A stretch of DNA of 64,000 bases from CAVYGN01 sp963796325 (GTDB lineage: Bacteria > Spirochaetota > Brevinematia > Brevinematales > JAOACQ01): contig CAWCLF010000001.1 in NCBI GenBank assembly GCA_963796325.1, positions 2,542,001 to 2,606,000 on the forward strand, given 5' to 3'. Positions 31,657 to 42,190 of this stretch are shown piece by piece. Positions within the stretch are counted from its first letter, which is position 1, and each line of letters begins with the position of its first letter. The position numbers and the translations under genes are program-made. The notes under the pieces were generated by a model, which saw only the letters and a list, made by a program, of their open reading frames with translations, made no database searches and was not told where the DNA came from.

Positions 31657-34398
31657 ATGAAAACCGAAAAAATATTCCCGCATGTGCCGGATAATCTTTC
31701 CGGCTGGATCCATATGCTCGGGGACCTCCTGGGCCGGGTAATTACGGAACTGGAGTCCCGGGAAATCTTCGATACTGAAGAGCTTATCAGGTCTTCCTCC
31801 AAAAAACGCAGGTCCGGCGACGCTTCAGCCCGCGGGACTCTTCTAAACCTCGTATCCGCGCTAACGCCTCGGAAAGCCCGCGCAATTGCGAGCGCTTTCA
31901 CGGTTTATTTCGATCTGGTAAATCTTGCAGAAGATAACGATCATGTCAGGAATATGCTTGATCAGGAAAAGGAAAGTTTTCCGGGCCCGGCGCCGGGATC
32001 GATAGCCGAGGCCGTTGAAACTATGAAAATTAACGGCGTATCGAAACAAAAATTCGGGGATCTTCTGGAAAACCTTTCGATTGAACTGGTGCTCACGGCG
32101 CATCCTACTGAAGCCAAGCGCAGGACGATACTTTCGAAACTCAACCGGATTTCCGAAATCCTTGGAGACCTTTCCCGGCCGGGACTGCCGCCTGCCCTGA
32201 TCGAAGAAAAAACCGAAAGCCTGCATGCCCTGATCATGGAGTTGTGGCTGACCGACCGTTCGCGTACAACGCGCCCCGGTGTGACGGACGAGGTCCGCAC
32301 GGGACTTTTTTTTATCGACGAAATATTCTGGCCGCTGCTGCCGAAGATATACGATTCCCTGGACAGGGCCCTGGATACTTACTACCCGGGCCTCAAGTCT
32401 CGGCCTTCATGGCTTTCACTGGCATCATGGATCGGCGGCGACCGCGACGGCAATCCCAATGTCACTGCAGAAGTCACGGCTGAAACCCTGCGCCTTCACC
32501 GGGGCCTGGCAGTGGAGAAGCACCGGACCGCTTTACGGGACCTTTCGCGCAGTCTCAGTATAAGCATTGACCGCCTCCCGCCCCCCCGTGCACTGACGGA
32601 ATGGATTGACAGGAGGAGGCCGTTTCCGCCGCATGTCTCATATATAGAACAAAGGTATAAAACCGAACCTTACCGGCTGGCGCTCTCGCTGTGTTCCGCC
32701 GACCTTGCCCGGGCCTCGGAGGACGATATGAAGGCTAAACTCCTCTCCGATGAGCATTATACCGCGCTCATCAGGCAGGACGACGTTGAATCGCTCCTCC
32801 GGACCATTGTCGAAAACCTGCCCGCCCCTATCGCCGGGGCTGATGCGCACAGGGTTCTCCGCCAGGTGCAGATTTTCGGGCTGCACTCGGCCCGCCTTCA
32901 CTTGCGCGAAGACTCGTCCGGGATCAGGTCCGCCCTGGCCGAGGTCCTCCGGGGTCTTGGTATTGAAATTAATTTTGAAAAAATGAATGATAAAGAACGC
33001 TCAGGTCTTATCACAAATCTTCTCGGCAAAAAGCCTCCCCCTCTTTCACGCCATCCGGGTTTGACCGGGGGAACCGCCGAAACAATGTCGGTTTTTCAAT
33101 TAGCCTCCAGGGCGCGTTCTATATACGGGAAGAACCTGATCGGCCCCTTCATAATTTCTATGACAAAAAGTCCTTCGGATATTCTCAGCGCTCTGTTAAT
33201 CGCAAGGTGGATGGGCTGCGAAGAATGTTTATCGATAATTCCCCTGATCGAAACGATAGAAAGCCTTGAAAGGGCCGGGGAAATCATGCGCGAACTCTTT
33301 TCCAATCCTGAATACAGGGAACATCTTGAAATAAAACATAACCGGCAGACAGTGATGATCGGCTACTCCGATACCAATAAGGACGGAGGATATCTATCGG
33401 CAAACTGGGCGCTTTACAGGGCGCAGGAAGAAATTGTGAAGGCCGCAGAAGACAACGGCGTCACCCTGACGATCTTTCATGGCCGCGGAGGAACCGCGGC
33501 GCGCGGAGGAGGGCCTTCAAGCCAGGCTATACGCAGCCAGCCCCCCGGCAGCGTTAACGGGAGATTGCGCCTGACCGAACAGGGAGAGGTTATATCCTCG
33601 AGGTATTCGAACCCGGTTCTCGCCCGGCGCCATATCGAAGAGATCGTAAACTCCGTACTTCTCTCCTCTTTCAGCAAGACAACCGCTTTCAAACCGGTTC
33701 CGGCAAAGTGGCGTGCGGCAATGTCGGATATGTCCCTTAAGGCTATCGCAGGCTACAGGTCCCTTATTTTCGATACCCCCGGATTCTTTTCCTTCTGGCA
33801 GGGAGCAACGCCCATAGACGAGATCAGGCGTCTCCATATAGGATCGCGCCCGACGGCGCGTAACAGCGGAGAAGAATCGATAAATAACACCCGCGCAATA
33901 CCATGGGTCTTTTCATGGATGCAGAGCCGTTTTAATCTTCCGGGCTGGTACGGCCTGGGAACCGGCCTCTTATCATGCCCCGACCGCGGGCTGCAGAAAG
34001 AGATGTATAATGTCTGGCCCTTCTTTTCTTCCATTATCCGTAATACCGGGATGTCGCTTTCCATAGCGGACATGGAAATAGCGCGGATGTATGCAGGCCT
34101 TGTTCCCGACATGAAAATTAGAAACGGCATTTATTCGGTTATTCTTGAAGAATATAAAAAGACCGAAGAGGGCATTCTCTCAATAACCGGAGAATCCTCG
34201 CTTCTTGATAACGAGCCCCGGCTGCAGCGGTCGATAAGGCTCCGGAATCCTTATGCCGACCCGCTCAATTATCTCCAGGTCGAGCTGCTCCGCCGCCTGA
34301 GAACGATTGACCCTGAAGGGCCTGAAGCCTCGGAACTGAGGGAGGCCGTGGTAATAACCATCAACGGCATCGCTTCAGGATTAAGAAATACCGGGTGA
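31657..34398 (+). CDS. ppc: Phosphoenolpyruvate carboxylase
   Basis: 913 aa. Forms oxaloacetate from PEP and bicarbonate and so feeds the citrate synthase encoded in the facing operon. LTAHPTEAKRRTIL (catalytic His149), SWIGGDRDGNPNVT, HGRGGTAARGGGPSS (near residue 608) and LRLTEQGEVISSRY are diagnostic. The C terminus ends RNTG, as expected for the buried C-terminal tetrapeptide. GYSDTNKDGGYLSANW replaces the commoner GYSDSAKDAG form. The 3' end overlaps the convergent DUF488 gene by 18 nt. AAAAGG precedes the ATG. Confidence 0.96.
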   Translation: MKTEKIFPHVPDNLSGWIHMLGDLLGRVITELESREIFDTEELIRSSSKKRRSGDASARGTLLNLVSALTPRKARAIASAFTVYFDLVNLAEDNDHVRNMLDQEKESFPGPAPGSIAEAVETMKINGVSKQKFGDLLENLSIELVLTAHPTEAKRRTILSKLNRISEILGDLSRPGLPPALIEEKTESLHALIMELWLTDRSRTTRPGVTDEVRTGLFFIDEIFWPLLPKIYDSLDRALDTYYPGLKSRPSWLSLASWIGGDRDGNPNVTAEVTAETLRLHRGLAVEKHRTALRDLSRSLSISIDRLPPPRALTEWIDRRRPFPPHVSYIEQRYKTEPYRLALSLCSADLARASEDDMKAKLLSDEHYTALIRQDDVESLLRTIVENLPAPIAGADAHRVLRQVQIFGLHSARLHLREDSSGIRSALAEVLRGLGIEINFEKMNDKERSGLITNLLGKKPPPLSRHPGLTGGTAETMSVFQLASRARSIYGKNLIGPFIISMTKSPSDILSALLIARWMGCEECLSIIPLIETIESLERAGEIMRELFSNPEYREHLEIKHNRQTVMIGYSDTNKDGGYLSANWALYRAQEEIVKAAEDNGVTLTIFHGRGGTAARGGGPSSQAIRSQPPGSVNGRLRLTEQGEVISSRYSNPVLARRHIEEIVNSVLLSSFSKTTAFKPVPAKWRAAMSDMSLKAIAGYRSLIFDTPGFFSFWQGATPIDEIRRLHIGSRPTARNSGEESINNTRAIPWVFSWMQSRFNLPGWYGLGTGLLSCPDRGLQKEMYNVWPFFSSIIRNTGMSLSIADMEIARMYAGLVPDMKIRNGIYSVILEEYKKTEEGILSITGESSLLDNEPRLQRSIRLRNPYADPLNYLQVELLRRLRTIDPEGPEASELREAVVITINGIASGLRNTG

Positions 34399-34746
34399 TC
34401 CACTCTTTTCAAGGAACTCCCTGAGGACCACGGCATTATTATGTTCCTCGTCCTTCGCGCCGTAGACCAGGGTCACATTTCCTTCTTTTACCATGCCAGA
34501 CAATGTTTCCACTTCCCTCTTTTTTTTCTTCAATTCTTCAATGTACCTTTTTTTGAATTCATCCCATCTGGAATCTTCATGACCGAACCACTTGCGCAGT
34601 TCCTCGCCAGGAGCGATCTCCTTCATCCAGAGATATATCTCCGCTTTTACCTTTGTCAAACCCCTGGGCCAGAGCCTGTCGACAAGGATGCGTTTCCCGT
34701 CGAGAGATGAAGGCTTTTCATAAACCCTTTTTATTTTAATTTTCAA
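34381..34746 (-). CDS. DUF488 family protein (YeaO-like)
   Basis: 121 aa. VDRLWPRGL, WMKEIAPGEELRKWFGHE, FKKRYIEEL and VTLVYGAKDEEHNNAVVL are characteristic of DUF488. It is the last gene of the TCA operon strand, 10 nt after gltA, and overlaps the ppc 3' end. The biochemical role of the family is not established. The complete set of motifs suggests a functional protein. Confidence 0.85.
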   Translation of the reverse strand: MKIKIKRVYEKPSSLDGKRILVDRLWPRGLTKVKAEIYLWMKEIAPGEELRKWFGHEDSRWDEFKKRYIEELKKKKREVETLSGMVKEGNVTLVYGAKDEEHNNAVVLREFLEKSGSPGIS

Positions 34747-34756
34747 AACCCGGCCC

Positions 34757-35914
34757 CTAACCCCTGTTTCCTATCGGAACATATTTCAATTCGGCCGGTC
34801 CCCTGTAAAGAGATTCGGGCCTGAATATCCTGTTATCCTTCCTCTGTTCGAGGATATGCGCCAGCCACCCCGAAGCCCTCGCGGCCGCAAAGATCGGCGT
34901 AAACAGATAAGATGGAATGCCCAGAAGCGAATAAACCGTTCCCGAAAAAAAGTCCACATTGGGATATATGGGTTTCCCCTTTTTATCCATGTAGTCTCTT
35001 ACTATCTCGTTTATTTTAAGAAGCATCCTGTAATTTTTATCGTTACGCTTTTTTTCGACCAGTTCTTCAAGAAGTTTTCGCATTACAGCAGCCCTGGGGT
35101 CCATAACCTTATACTCGCGATGCCCCATTCCCATGATCTTCCGCTTTTCGGCAAGGGCCTTATTGATCCAGTTTTCCACATTATCGTAGGTCCCGATCTC
35201 TTCAAGCATCGAGAGCACCTCTTCATTGGCCCCTCCATGCAGCGGCCCCCTTAAAGCCCCTATTGCAGCTGAAATACTGGCATAGCAGGTCGAAATCGTC
35301 GACGCCACAACGCGCGCCGTAAAAGTCGATGCATTGAACTCATGTTCCGCATGAAGCAGGAAACACCTGTCCATTATTTTTCCCTCGTATTCATCGGGCT
35401 TTTCACCCCTCAGCATATAAAGGAAATTAGACCCATGGTCGAGTGAATCGTCAGGCTTTATATAGTCTTTTCCTTCCTTGAACCTCTGGTAGGTCGCTAT
35501 TACGGTAGCAAGCTGCGCAACCTGGTGCAGGGTCGTCCTGCAGTTGCAGAATGCCGAATGTTCGATAATATGCTCTACATACCCCGAAAGATAGGCCATC
35601 ACCGACTGAAGAAGCTCCATGGGCTTGCCGTTAGGGGGGAAACTCCTGATCATATCTATAACGGGCGGGGCCAGGCGCCTTGATTTTCTCATGCTTATTG
35701 TAAATTCTTCCAGCTCCGCTTTGGTCGGCAGCTTTTCATACAGGAGCAGATATGTCACTTCCTCGAAGGAAGAATAGAGTGCAAGATCTTCGATCGTATA
35801 GCCTCTGTAATATAATTTTCCATGAAGACCGTCCAATTTGCAGATTGTCGTCTCTCCCGCTATAACTCCTTCAAGCCCTTTTGAATAAACGGCATCCGGA
35901 TTATCGATCGACAT
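34757..35914 (-). CDS. gltA: Citrate synthase (short, Gram-positive/archaeal-like type)
   Basis: 385 aa, shorter than the NADH-sensitive hexameric type, so probably dimeric (inference). The catalytic triad His226 (LHGGANEE), His265 (MGHREYKVMDPRA) and Asp321 (NVDFFSG) is present. Condenses oxaloacetate and acetyl-CoA at entry to the TCA cycle. It lies 1 nt after lpd and is cotranscribed with the 2-oxoglutarate dehydrogenase genes. Confidence 0.95.
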   Translation of the reverse strand: MSIDNPDAVYSKGLEGVIAGETTICKLDGLHGKLYYRGYTIEDLALYSSFEEVTYLLLYEKLPTKAELEEFTISMRKSRRLAPPVIDMIRSFPPNGKPMELLQSVMAYLSGYVEHIIEHSAFCNCRTTLHQVAQLATVIATYQRFKEGKDYIKPDDSLDHGSNFLYMLRGEKPDEYEGKIMDRCFLLHAEHEFNASTFTARVVASTISTCYASISAAIGALRGPLHGGANEEVLSMLEEIGTYDNVENWINKALAEKRKIMGMGHREYKVMDPRAAVMRKLLEELVEKKRNDKNYRMLLKINEIVRDYMDKKGKPIYPNVDFFSGTVYSLLGIPSYLFTPIFAAARASGWLAHILEQRKDNRIFRPESLYRGPAELKYVPIGNRG

Positions 35915-35915
35915 A

Positions 35916-37352
35916 TTATCCTCCTTTCACGTTTTTGGGCAGCGAATGGATTGACCAGCCTCCCGCATCCATAGCGGCTTCCCTGACAACCTCGGAAAGA
36001 ACAGGATGGGCATGAACCGTTCTTGCGATATCTTCCGAAGTCCCCTGGAATTCCATGACTGTAACTATTTCACCGATAAGATCGGACGCCCATGGCCCGA
36101 TAATCTGGGCTCCGAGGACCAGGTCGTCTTCCTTCCCGGCAAAAATCTTCACGAAACCTTCGGCGTATTCGGACGCTAAAGCCCTGCCGTTCGCCCTGAA
36201 CTGGAAAATCCCGCTTTTATAAGGTATCCCGTCATTCGCCATTTCGGATTCCGTTTTGCCGACGGACGCGTATTCGGGCCAGGTATAAACGATCGAAGGT
36301 ATGGCATTATAATTTACCGACCCGAAACGCCCTGCGATGATCTCCGAAACGGCAATTCCTTCCTCCGAAGCCTTGTGGGCAAGCATCGGCCCCCTTACGA
36401 TATCTCCGACGGCATATACGCCTTTTAGCGATGTCATGAATTTTTTATCTATATCGACCCTCCCGCCGGTCCCCGGTTTTATTCCGGCTTCAGCAAGCCC
36501 CAGGCCGTCGGCAGCAGGTTTCCGCCCCGCCGCAACAAGCACTTTGTCGCAGTAGAGCTCGCTTTCAACGGAAAGAGCGTCCTTCATTACAAGCCTGACT
36601 TTCCCGTCCTTTATTTCATAATCGGTTACCCTCGTCGACACCCTTATATCCATGCCCTGCCTTTTCAATATCCCGGCAAGCCTTGCGCAGGACCTTTCGT
36701 CCGATTGAGGAAGGATGCGGTCCATCATTTCGATCACGGTAACGGCTGACCCCAGCCTGTTCCAGACGCTCCCCAATTCGAGGCCTATAGCGCCGGCCCC
36801 TATAACGGCGAGGCTTCCCGGAACTTTATCGAAAGAAAGCGCGTCCGTAGAATCGGTAATATAGATCCCGTCGCGGGGCAGGACCTTAAGCGGCATCGGA
36901 ACGCTTCCGGCCGCAAGAATTATACTGCCGCCGTTTATCTCGAGCTTGGACAGGTCCGGTTTTTCAACAATAACGGTATGGGCGTCCTTCAGACTTCCGG
37001 CGCCCCGGTATGTATCCACCCTGTTATTCAGGAGCAGCACTTTCACTCCGTCGGTCATTTTCCCTACGATTTGCGCCTTCCTTTCCATCATCCGCCCGAG
37101 GTCTGCATTTATTTTATCGCCTTCGATAACGATCCCGTGCGCCTTCATATTGTTTTTTGCCGAAGTCAGCACTTCCGTCGAGTCCAGAAGAGCCTTGGAG
37201 GGTATGCAGCCGACATTGAGGCATGTCCCCCCGAATGTTTTATCCTTTTCAACAATGGCTGCCTTCAAGCCAAGCTGGGCGCACCTGATCGCCGCAACAT
37301 ATCCGCCCGGGCCGCTGCCGATAATAACCGAGTCGTATTTTATTCCTTCCAT
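35916..37352 (-). CDS. lpdA: Dihydrolipoyl dehydrogenase (E3)
   Basis: 478 aa flavoprotein disulfide reductase. N-terminal FAD motif IIGSGPGGYVAA, redox pair Cys44/Cys49 (GGTCLNVGCIPSK), NAD motif VIGAGAIGLELGSVW, second FAD motif VYAVGDI, and C-terminal VHAHPVLSEVVRE with the active-site His-Glu. Reoxidises the lipoyl arm of SucB. It lies 19 nt after sucB. Confidence 0.96.
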   Translation of the reverse strand: MEGIKYDSVIIGSGPGGYVAAIRCAQLGLKAAIVEKDKTFGGTCLNVGCIPSKALLDSTEVLTSAKNNMKAHGIVIEGDKINADLGRMMERKAQIVGKMTDGVKVLLLNNRVDTYRGAGSLKDAHTVIVEKPDLSKLEINGGSIILAAGSVPMPLKVLPRDGIYITDSTDALSFDKVPGSLAVIGAGAIGLELGSVWNRLGSAVTVIEMMDRILPQSDERSCARLAGILKRQGMDIRVSTRVTDYEIKDGKVRLVMKDALSVESELYCDKVLVAAGRKPAADGLGLAEAGIKPGTGGRVDIDKKFMTSLKGVYAVGDIVRGPMLAHKASEEGIAVSEIIAGRFGSVNYNAIPSIVYTWPEYASVGKTESEMANDGIPYKSGIFQFRANGRALASEYAEGFVKIFAGKEDDLVLGAQIIGPWASDLIGEIVTVMEFQGTSEDIARTVHAHPVLSEVVREAAMDAGGWSIHSLPKNVKGG

Positions 37353-37371
37353 AAGTATTATCAGATCCTCC

Positions 37372-38562
37372 TTATAATTCTATTAGCAGGCTTTCGGGGT
37401 CTTCGATATATTTTTTGACGGCTGCCAGGAATTCCACGGCGTCCCTGCCGTCTATCACCCTGTGGTCGTAAGTCAGCGCCGCATACATGATCGGCCTGAT
37501 CTCGATCTTCCCGTTTACGACATAAGGACGGTCCTTTATCGCATGAAGACCCAGGATAGCAGCCTGCGGATAATCCGGTATCGGAGTCGACATCATCGAT
37601 CCGAATATTCCGCCGTTGGTAATGGTAAATGTTCCTCCCTCCAGCTCTTCAATTTTTATTTTTTTAAGTCTCGCCCTTTCCGCCATATCGTTTATCGACA
37701 TTTCGATCTGGGGGAACGACAGCCTGTCCGCATCCCTGATTACAGGGACGATCAGGCCTTCTTCGACCGATACCGCCACCCCGATATTATAAAAATGATT
37801 GTAAACGATCTCATCGCCCCTTACCATCGTGTTCACATCGGGAAACTCCTTTAAGGCCTGGCAGCATGCCTTGACGAAGAACGACATGAAACCGAGTTTG
37901 ACCCCGTCCTTTTTTAAAAATTCATCCCTGTATTTTGACCTGATGGCGACGACCTGCTCCATATCTATTTCGTTGAACGTTGTTACATGCGCCGCTTCCT
38001 GTTTAGCCTGAACCAGGTTTTTCGCTATTGTGCGCCGGATCGGGGACATTTTGACGACAGTCTGCCTTTTTTGGGGCTCCCCGCCGCCGGTTTTATCAAG
38101 TATATCCTTATTAATAATTCTGCCCCCCCTGCCTGTTCCTTTGACGTCTGTGAGATCGACGGCGTTTTCCGCGGCAATCCTCCTGACTGAAGGGGATGTT
38201 TTAGGTTTTTCCTCCTGCCCGGAGGGAGCTCCGGGAATCTCGGTTTCCGTTTCAGCAGTTTCAGTTCCCGCTTTTTTAATTTCCTCCCGAACCGGAGTTT
38301 CCGTTATTAAAGTCTCGCCCTGCGCGGCTTCGGTATCGACATAAGCGACAACCTGGCCTATTTTAACTTCCCCTCCTTCCTGGGCCAGTATTTCCATCTT
38401 TCCCGATGCGGGAGAAGGCACTTCGACATTTACCTTATCGGTTTCAAGTTCGAAGATGATCTCCCCTTCTTTAACATATTCGTTGTTTTTTTTCACCCAT
38501 CTTGTTAAAATACCGCTGACTATCGACTCTCCGACAGTCGGGACTTTTACTTCGATCTTCAT
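37372..38562 (-). CDS. sucB: Dihydrolipoyllysine succinyltransferase, E2 of 2-oxoglutarate dehydrogenase
   Basis: 396 aa. One lipoyl domain (1-78) with Lys43 in ETDKVNVEVP, a Glu/Thr/Pro-rich linker, an E3/E1-binding domain (about 122-155, SPSVRRIAAENAVDLTDV, GRGGRIINKDIL) and the catalytic acyltransferase core ending in YDHRVIDGRDAVEFL (His367, Asp371). The adjacent sucA and sucCD genes make 2-oxoglutarate, not pyruvate, the expected substrate. It depends on LipA/LipB encoded at 30-31 kb. Confidence 0.96.
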   Translation of the reverse strand: MKIEVKVPTVGESIVSGILTRWVKKNNEYVKEGEIIFELETDKVNVEVPSPASGKMEILAQEGGEVKIGQVVAYVDTEAAQGETLITETPVREEIKKAGTETAETETEIPGAPSGQEEKPKTSPSVRRIAAENAVDLTDVKGTGRGGRIINKDILDKTGGGEPQKRQTVVKMSPIRRTIAKNLVQAKQEAAHVTTFNEIDMEQVVAIRSKYRDEFLKKDGVKLGFMSFFVKACCQALKEFPDVNTMVRGDEIVYNHFYNIGVAVSVEEGLIVPVIRDADRLSFPQIEMSINDMAERARLKKIKIEELEGGTFTITNGGIFGSMMSTPIPDYPQAAILGLHAIKDRPYVVNGKIEIRPIMYAALTYDHRVIDGRDAVEFLAAVKKYIEDPESLLIEL

Positions 38563-38578
38563 GGCATGCTCCGTTGTT

Positions 38579-41317
38579 TTATTCTTTCTGGAACGCTGTA
38601 TTTAATATTTTTTCCTGCTCATTTTTAAACAGGGCCAGTGAACCGGTTGCAGGGCTGGCGGAAGGATTTCTCCCGATATACCGGAGGTTCTCCCCGTACA
38701 AACTCGAAAACTGGTAATTGATGAACATCCAGGCGCCCCTGTTGCGCCCCTCCTCCTGGACCCAGCATTTATTTTTGACATCCTTGTATCTTAAGAGGAC
38801 TTTTCCGACTTCATCCGCCGGGAAAGGATAGAGCTGTTCTATCCTGACTATAGCAGTACCGTTATCCTTTATATCCGCCCTTTTCCCGGCTATATCGTAA
38901 TATATCTTCCCGGTACAGAACAGCACTTTATCTATGCCGGCCGTTTCCGCGGTATCGTCGATCACGAATTGAAAACGGCCCTGTACAAGATCGTCCACGG
39001 TCGAAACGGCCTTCGGATGGCGCAGAAGGCTTTTCGGCGTCATAATGACAAGAGGTTTTTCCACATTCAATCTGACCTGCCTCCGCAGGAGGCAGAAATA
39101 CTGCGCGGGGGTTGTGACATTGCAAACCTGGATATTCTCCTGCGCCGATAACTGGAGGAATCTCTCGAGATGGCCGTTGGAATGCTCCGGCCCCTGGCCT
39201 TCGAAACCATGGGGCAGGAGAAGGACGACTCCGCTTCTTGTGTTCCATTTCGCTTCCGAAGCGATTATGTAATTATCTATAATGACCTGCGCCCCGTTTG
39301 AAAAATCCCCGAACTGGGCTTCCCAGACGACAAGCTGTTCAGGGCATGATATCGAGTAGCCGAATTCAAAGCCCAGGATGGAATATTCCGCAAGCGGGCT
39401 GTCGTATACCGATAATAATGCCTTTCCCTCCCTCAAGTGATTGAGAGGAATATAGAATTTGGGCTCGTCCACATCGGTTTCCCACCATACAAGATGCCTC
39501 TGCGAAAAAGTGCCCCTTTCGCTGTCCTGTCCGCTGAGCCTTACCCCGTTTCCCTCGGCCAATAGAGACCCGAATGCTATCGATTCGGCAAACGCCCAGT
39601 CGACCGTCCCGTTCTCTTTGAGGTTCTTCATCCTTGTTTCCAGGATGCGTTTAAGCTTTTCATGAATTTTAAAACCCGGAGGTACGGAGTTTATTTCTTC
39701 GGCAATATTTAAAACAATTTCCTTTTCAAGTCCGGTATCTTTTTTTAAAGAAAGCGCTTCGTCAAAGTATTTGATTTTGTGGGGGGAAAACCCCTCGAAT
39801 CCCTTGAAATTTTTATCCCGGTGCATCTTGTCAAAGGCATCCTTCAATTCCTTTACATAATCATCCCTCATTTTATCAGCTTCCCCGGCTGTCAGTAAAG
39901 ACTTTTCCAGGCACAGGCCGGAGTAAATGGAAGCGGCGCTCCTGTGATTTTTTATGATTTCATACATCCGCGGATGCGTAAAGGACGGATCGTCGCCTTC
40001 ATTATGCCCGTATTTACGGTAGCAGATAATGTCGATGACTATGTCGCTTTTAAATGTCCTGCGGTATTCGATTGCGAGCTTCATGACCCTTACGGCGGCT
40101 TCCGGATCGTCCCCGTTGACATGAATGACAGGGATCGACATGCCTTTTGCAATATCCGTACCGAATCCGCTTGAATGTTCGTTCCTCGGGGATGTGGTAA
40201 AACCTACCTGGTTATTTATTATTATGTGTATCGTCCCTCCCGCCGCATAACCTTCAAGCGCATACAGATTCAGAGTTTCCATTACAACGCCTTCTCCTGA
40301 AAATGCCGCTTCGCCATGAAGGATGACAGGGATCACCTGATTTCTTTCGGTATCGCCCGACCTGTCCTGTAATCCCCTGGCCCGCCCGAGGGCTACCGTA
40401 TCGACCGACTCAAGGTGGCTTGCATTCGGCGGAAGCGTAACCCTTACGCTGTTGCCGTCCCCGAGGGCATGTTCCATAGTGTATCCGAGGTGATACTTGA
40501 CATCGCCGCCGCCGTCCATCATCTCCGGATCGAAATTTTCCTCGAAAAGATAAAATATGTCTTCGGGAGGAAGCTGGAGAATATTATTGAGGATGGTCAG
40601 CCTCCCCCTGTGGCTTGATCCTATCACTATTTCCCTTACATTCATCGAATATGCATTGTTGACAAGATAGTGGAGGCAGGGGATGACCGTTTCAGCGCCC
40701 TCTATGGAAAACCTCCTCTGGCCCAGGTAATTTTTATGGAGGAAATGCTCGAATTCCTCTGTCCTGATCAGATCCTCCAGAATGATTCTTTTTTCATCAG
40801 CCGGTATATCGAACCTGTCCCTTTCCTTTTCAAGATTCCTGATAAACCACTTCCTGACATCCCTGTTCTGGATGTGGAGGAATTCTACGCCGACGGTCGA
40901 ACAGTAAATTTCCGTGTAAACTTCAATTATTTTCCTTAGATTCGTTTTCCTGTTGTCAAGCGCAGGCCCGCCAAAAAAGTCCTTATCCAGATCGCCGGGG
41001 GAAAGCTCGAAATCCTCGGGCGTAAGTTTTTCGAATATGCCCCTCCTGATAAGCGGGAGTTTTGTATAGTGCTCTTCGTAATCGTCCCCCAGGGGATTGA
41101 GCCCGGCATAAATATAACCCACGTCCCTGAACGCCCAGATGAGGCTGTCCACCCTTCCCTGTTTTCTTACCGCATCGGATATTTTCCCCCCGCCGGGAGC
41201 TTCATGCCCGAACATCGGTTCATATTCGTTCTCTGCGGCAGGTTCCGAGGCAGTTTCTTCGGATTCCGGGGTATTTTCGAGTAATTTTTCAAGATATTTG
41301 ATATTGCTGTTGAGCAT
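38579..41317 (-). CDS. sucA: 2-oxoglutarate dehydrogenase E1 component
   Basis: 912 aa thiamine-diphosphate enzyme. Motifs include IGSSHRGRLTILNN, the ThDP loop region with GDGNSVRVTLPPNASHLE, ILHGEAAFSGEGVV, YRKYGHNEGDDPSFTHP and the C-terminal LLPHGFEGQGPEHSNG. The N terminus is somewhat longer and acidic, containing ENTPESEETASEP. It lies 16 nt upstream of sucB and directly abuts sucD. No extra acyltransferase domain, so it is the ordinary OdhA/SucA rather than the fused actinobacterial form. Confidence 0.95.
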   Translation of the reverse strand: MLNSNIKYLEKLLENTPESEETASEPAAENEYEPMFGHEAPGGGKISDAVRKQGRVDSLIWAFRDVGYIYAGLNPLGDDYEEHYTKLPLIRRGIFEKLTPEDFELSPGDLDKDFFGGPALDNRKTNLRKIIEVYTEIYCSTVGVEFLHIQNRDVRKWFIRNLEKERDRFDIPADEKRIILEDLIRTEEFEHFLHKNYLGQRRFSIEGAETVIPCLHYLVNNAYSMNVREIVIGSSHRGRLTILNNILQLPPEDIFYLFEENFDPEMMDGGGDVKYHLGYTMEHALGDGNSVRVTLPPNASHLESVDTVALGRARGLQDRSGDTERNQVIPVILHGEAAFSGEGVVMETLNLYALEGYAAGGTIHIIINNQVGFTTSPRNEHSSGFGTDIAKGMSIPVIHVNGDDPEAAVRVMKLAIEYRRTFKSDIVIDIICYRKYGHNEGDDPSFTHPRMYEIIKNHRSAASIYSGLCLEKSLLTAGEADKMRDDYVKELKDAFDKMHRDKNFKGFEGFSPHKIKYFDEALSLKKDTGLEKEIVLNIAEEINSVPPGFKIHEKLKRILETRMKNLKENGTVDWAFAESIAFGSLLAEGNGVRLSGQDSERGTFSQRHLVWWETDVDEPKFYIPLNHLREGKALLSVYDSPLAEYSILGFEFGYSISCPEQLVVWEAQFGDFSNGAQVIIDNYIIASEAKWNTRSGVVLLLPHGFEGQGPEHSNGHLERFLQLSAQENIQVCNVTTPAQYFCLLRRQVRLNVEKPLVIMTPKSLLRHPKAVSTVDDLVQGRFQFVIDDTAETAGIDKVLFCTGKIYYDIAGKRADIKDNGTAIVRIEQLYPFPADEVGKVLLRYKDVKNKCWVQEEGRNRGAWMFINYQFSSLYGENLRYIGRNPSASPATGSLALFKNEQEKILNTAFQKE

Positions 41318-42190
41318 CTATCCTCCGCACAATTCGATCATTATATCGGGCAATTCGTCAGGCCTGTCCGCGACAGGTACTCCCGCGCTCCTGAAAGCTT
41401 CTATTTTTGCTTCCGCCGTACCGGTTCCGCCTGAAATGATGGCGCCTGCATGTCCCATCCTTTTACCCGGAGGAGCGGTCCTGCCCGACACGAATGCGGC
41501 CGCCTTTTTTTTAAAATTTTTTTTGATCCATTCGGCGGTTTTTTCCTCTTCGTCGCCTCCTATCTCCCCGATAAGCACAACCCCTTCTGTTTCAGGGTCT
41601 TTATTGAAGAGTTCGAGGAGGTCGATGAACCCTGTCCCTACTACGGGATCGCCCCCTATCCCGATACAGGTCGACTCCCCCAGACCTTTTAAAGTGAGAT
41701 CGTAAACAACCTCGTAAGTAAGGGTGCCGGACCTCGAAATTACGCCGATCTTACCCTTTTTATGTATTTTCCCCGGCATTATTCCGATTTTGGATTTCTC
41801 CGGCGATATGATCCCGGGGCAGTTAGGGCCGATAAGAACTGTATTTTTTTCTTTTATGTACCTGTAATTATCGAGCATTTCAAGGATCGGAATGCCTTCC
41901 GTTATGCAGATGATCAGTTTTATTCCGCCGTCAGCCGCTTCCCTGATGGCGCCCGAAGCAAATTTCGCAGGGACGAAAATCACCGAGGCGTCGGCTCCTG
42001 TGGCATCGAACGCTTCTTTTACAGAATTGAACACGGGCTTCGATTCCAGAGACTGCCCGCCCTTCCCGGGCGTAACGCCTCCCATTACCCTGGTGCCGTA
42101 TTCGATCATCTGTTTCGCATGAAAGCTTCCGTCCCTTCCCGTTATGCCCTGGACGATGACCCTGGTATTTTCATCTATCAATATGCTCAT
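41318..42190 (-). CDS. sucD: Succinyl-CoA synthetase alpha subunit
   Basis: 290 aa. CoA-binding Rossmann region (VQGITGRDGSFHAKQM), GPNCPGIISP, GRSGTLTYEVV-like SRSGTLTYEVVYDL and phosphohistidine His247 in MGHAGAIISGGTGTAE. Makes ATP or GTP from succinyl-CoA with SucC. Start overlaps the sucC stop by 4 nt. Confidence 0.96.
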   Translation of the reverse strand: MSILIDENTRVIVQGITGRDGSFHAKQMIEYGTRVMGGVTPGKGGQSLESKPVFNSVKEAFDATGADASVIFVPAKFASGAIREAADGGIKLIICITEGIPILEMLDNYRYIKEKNTVLIGPNCPGIISPEKSKIGIMPGKIHKKGKIGVISRSGTLTYEVVYDLTLKGLGESTCIGIGGDPVVGTGFIDLLELFNKDPETEGVVLIGEIGGDEEEKTAEWIKKNFKKKAAAFVSGRTAPPGKRMGHAGAIISGGTGTAEAKIEAFRSAGVPVADRPDELPDIMIELCGG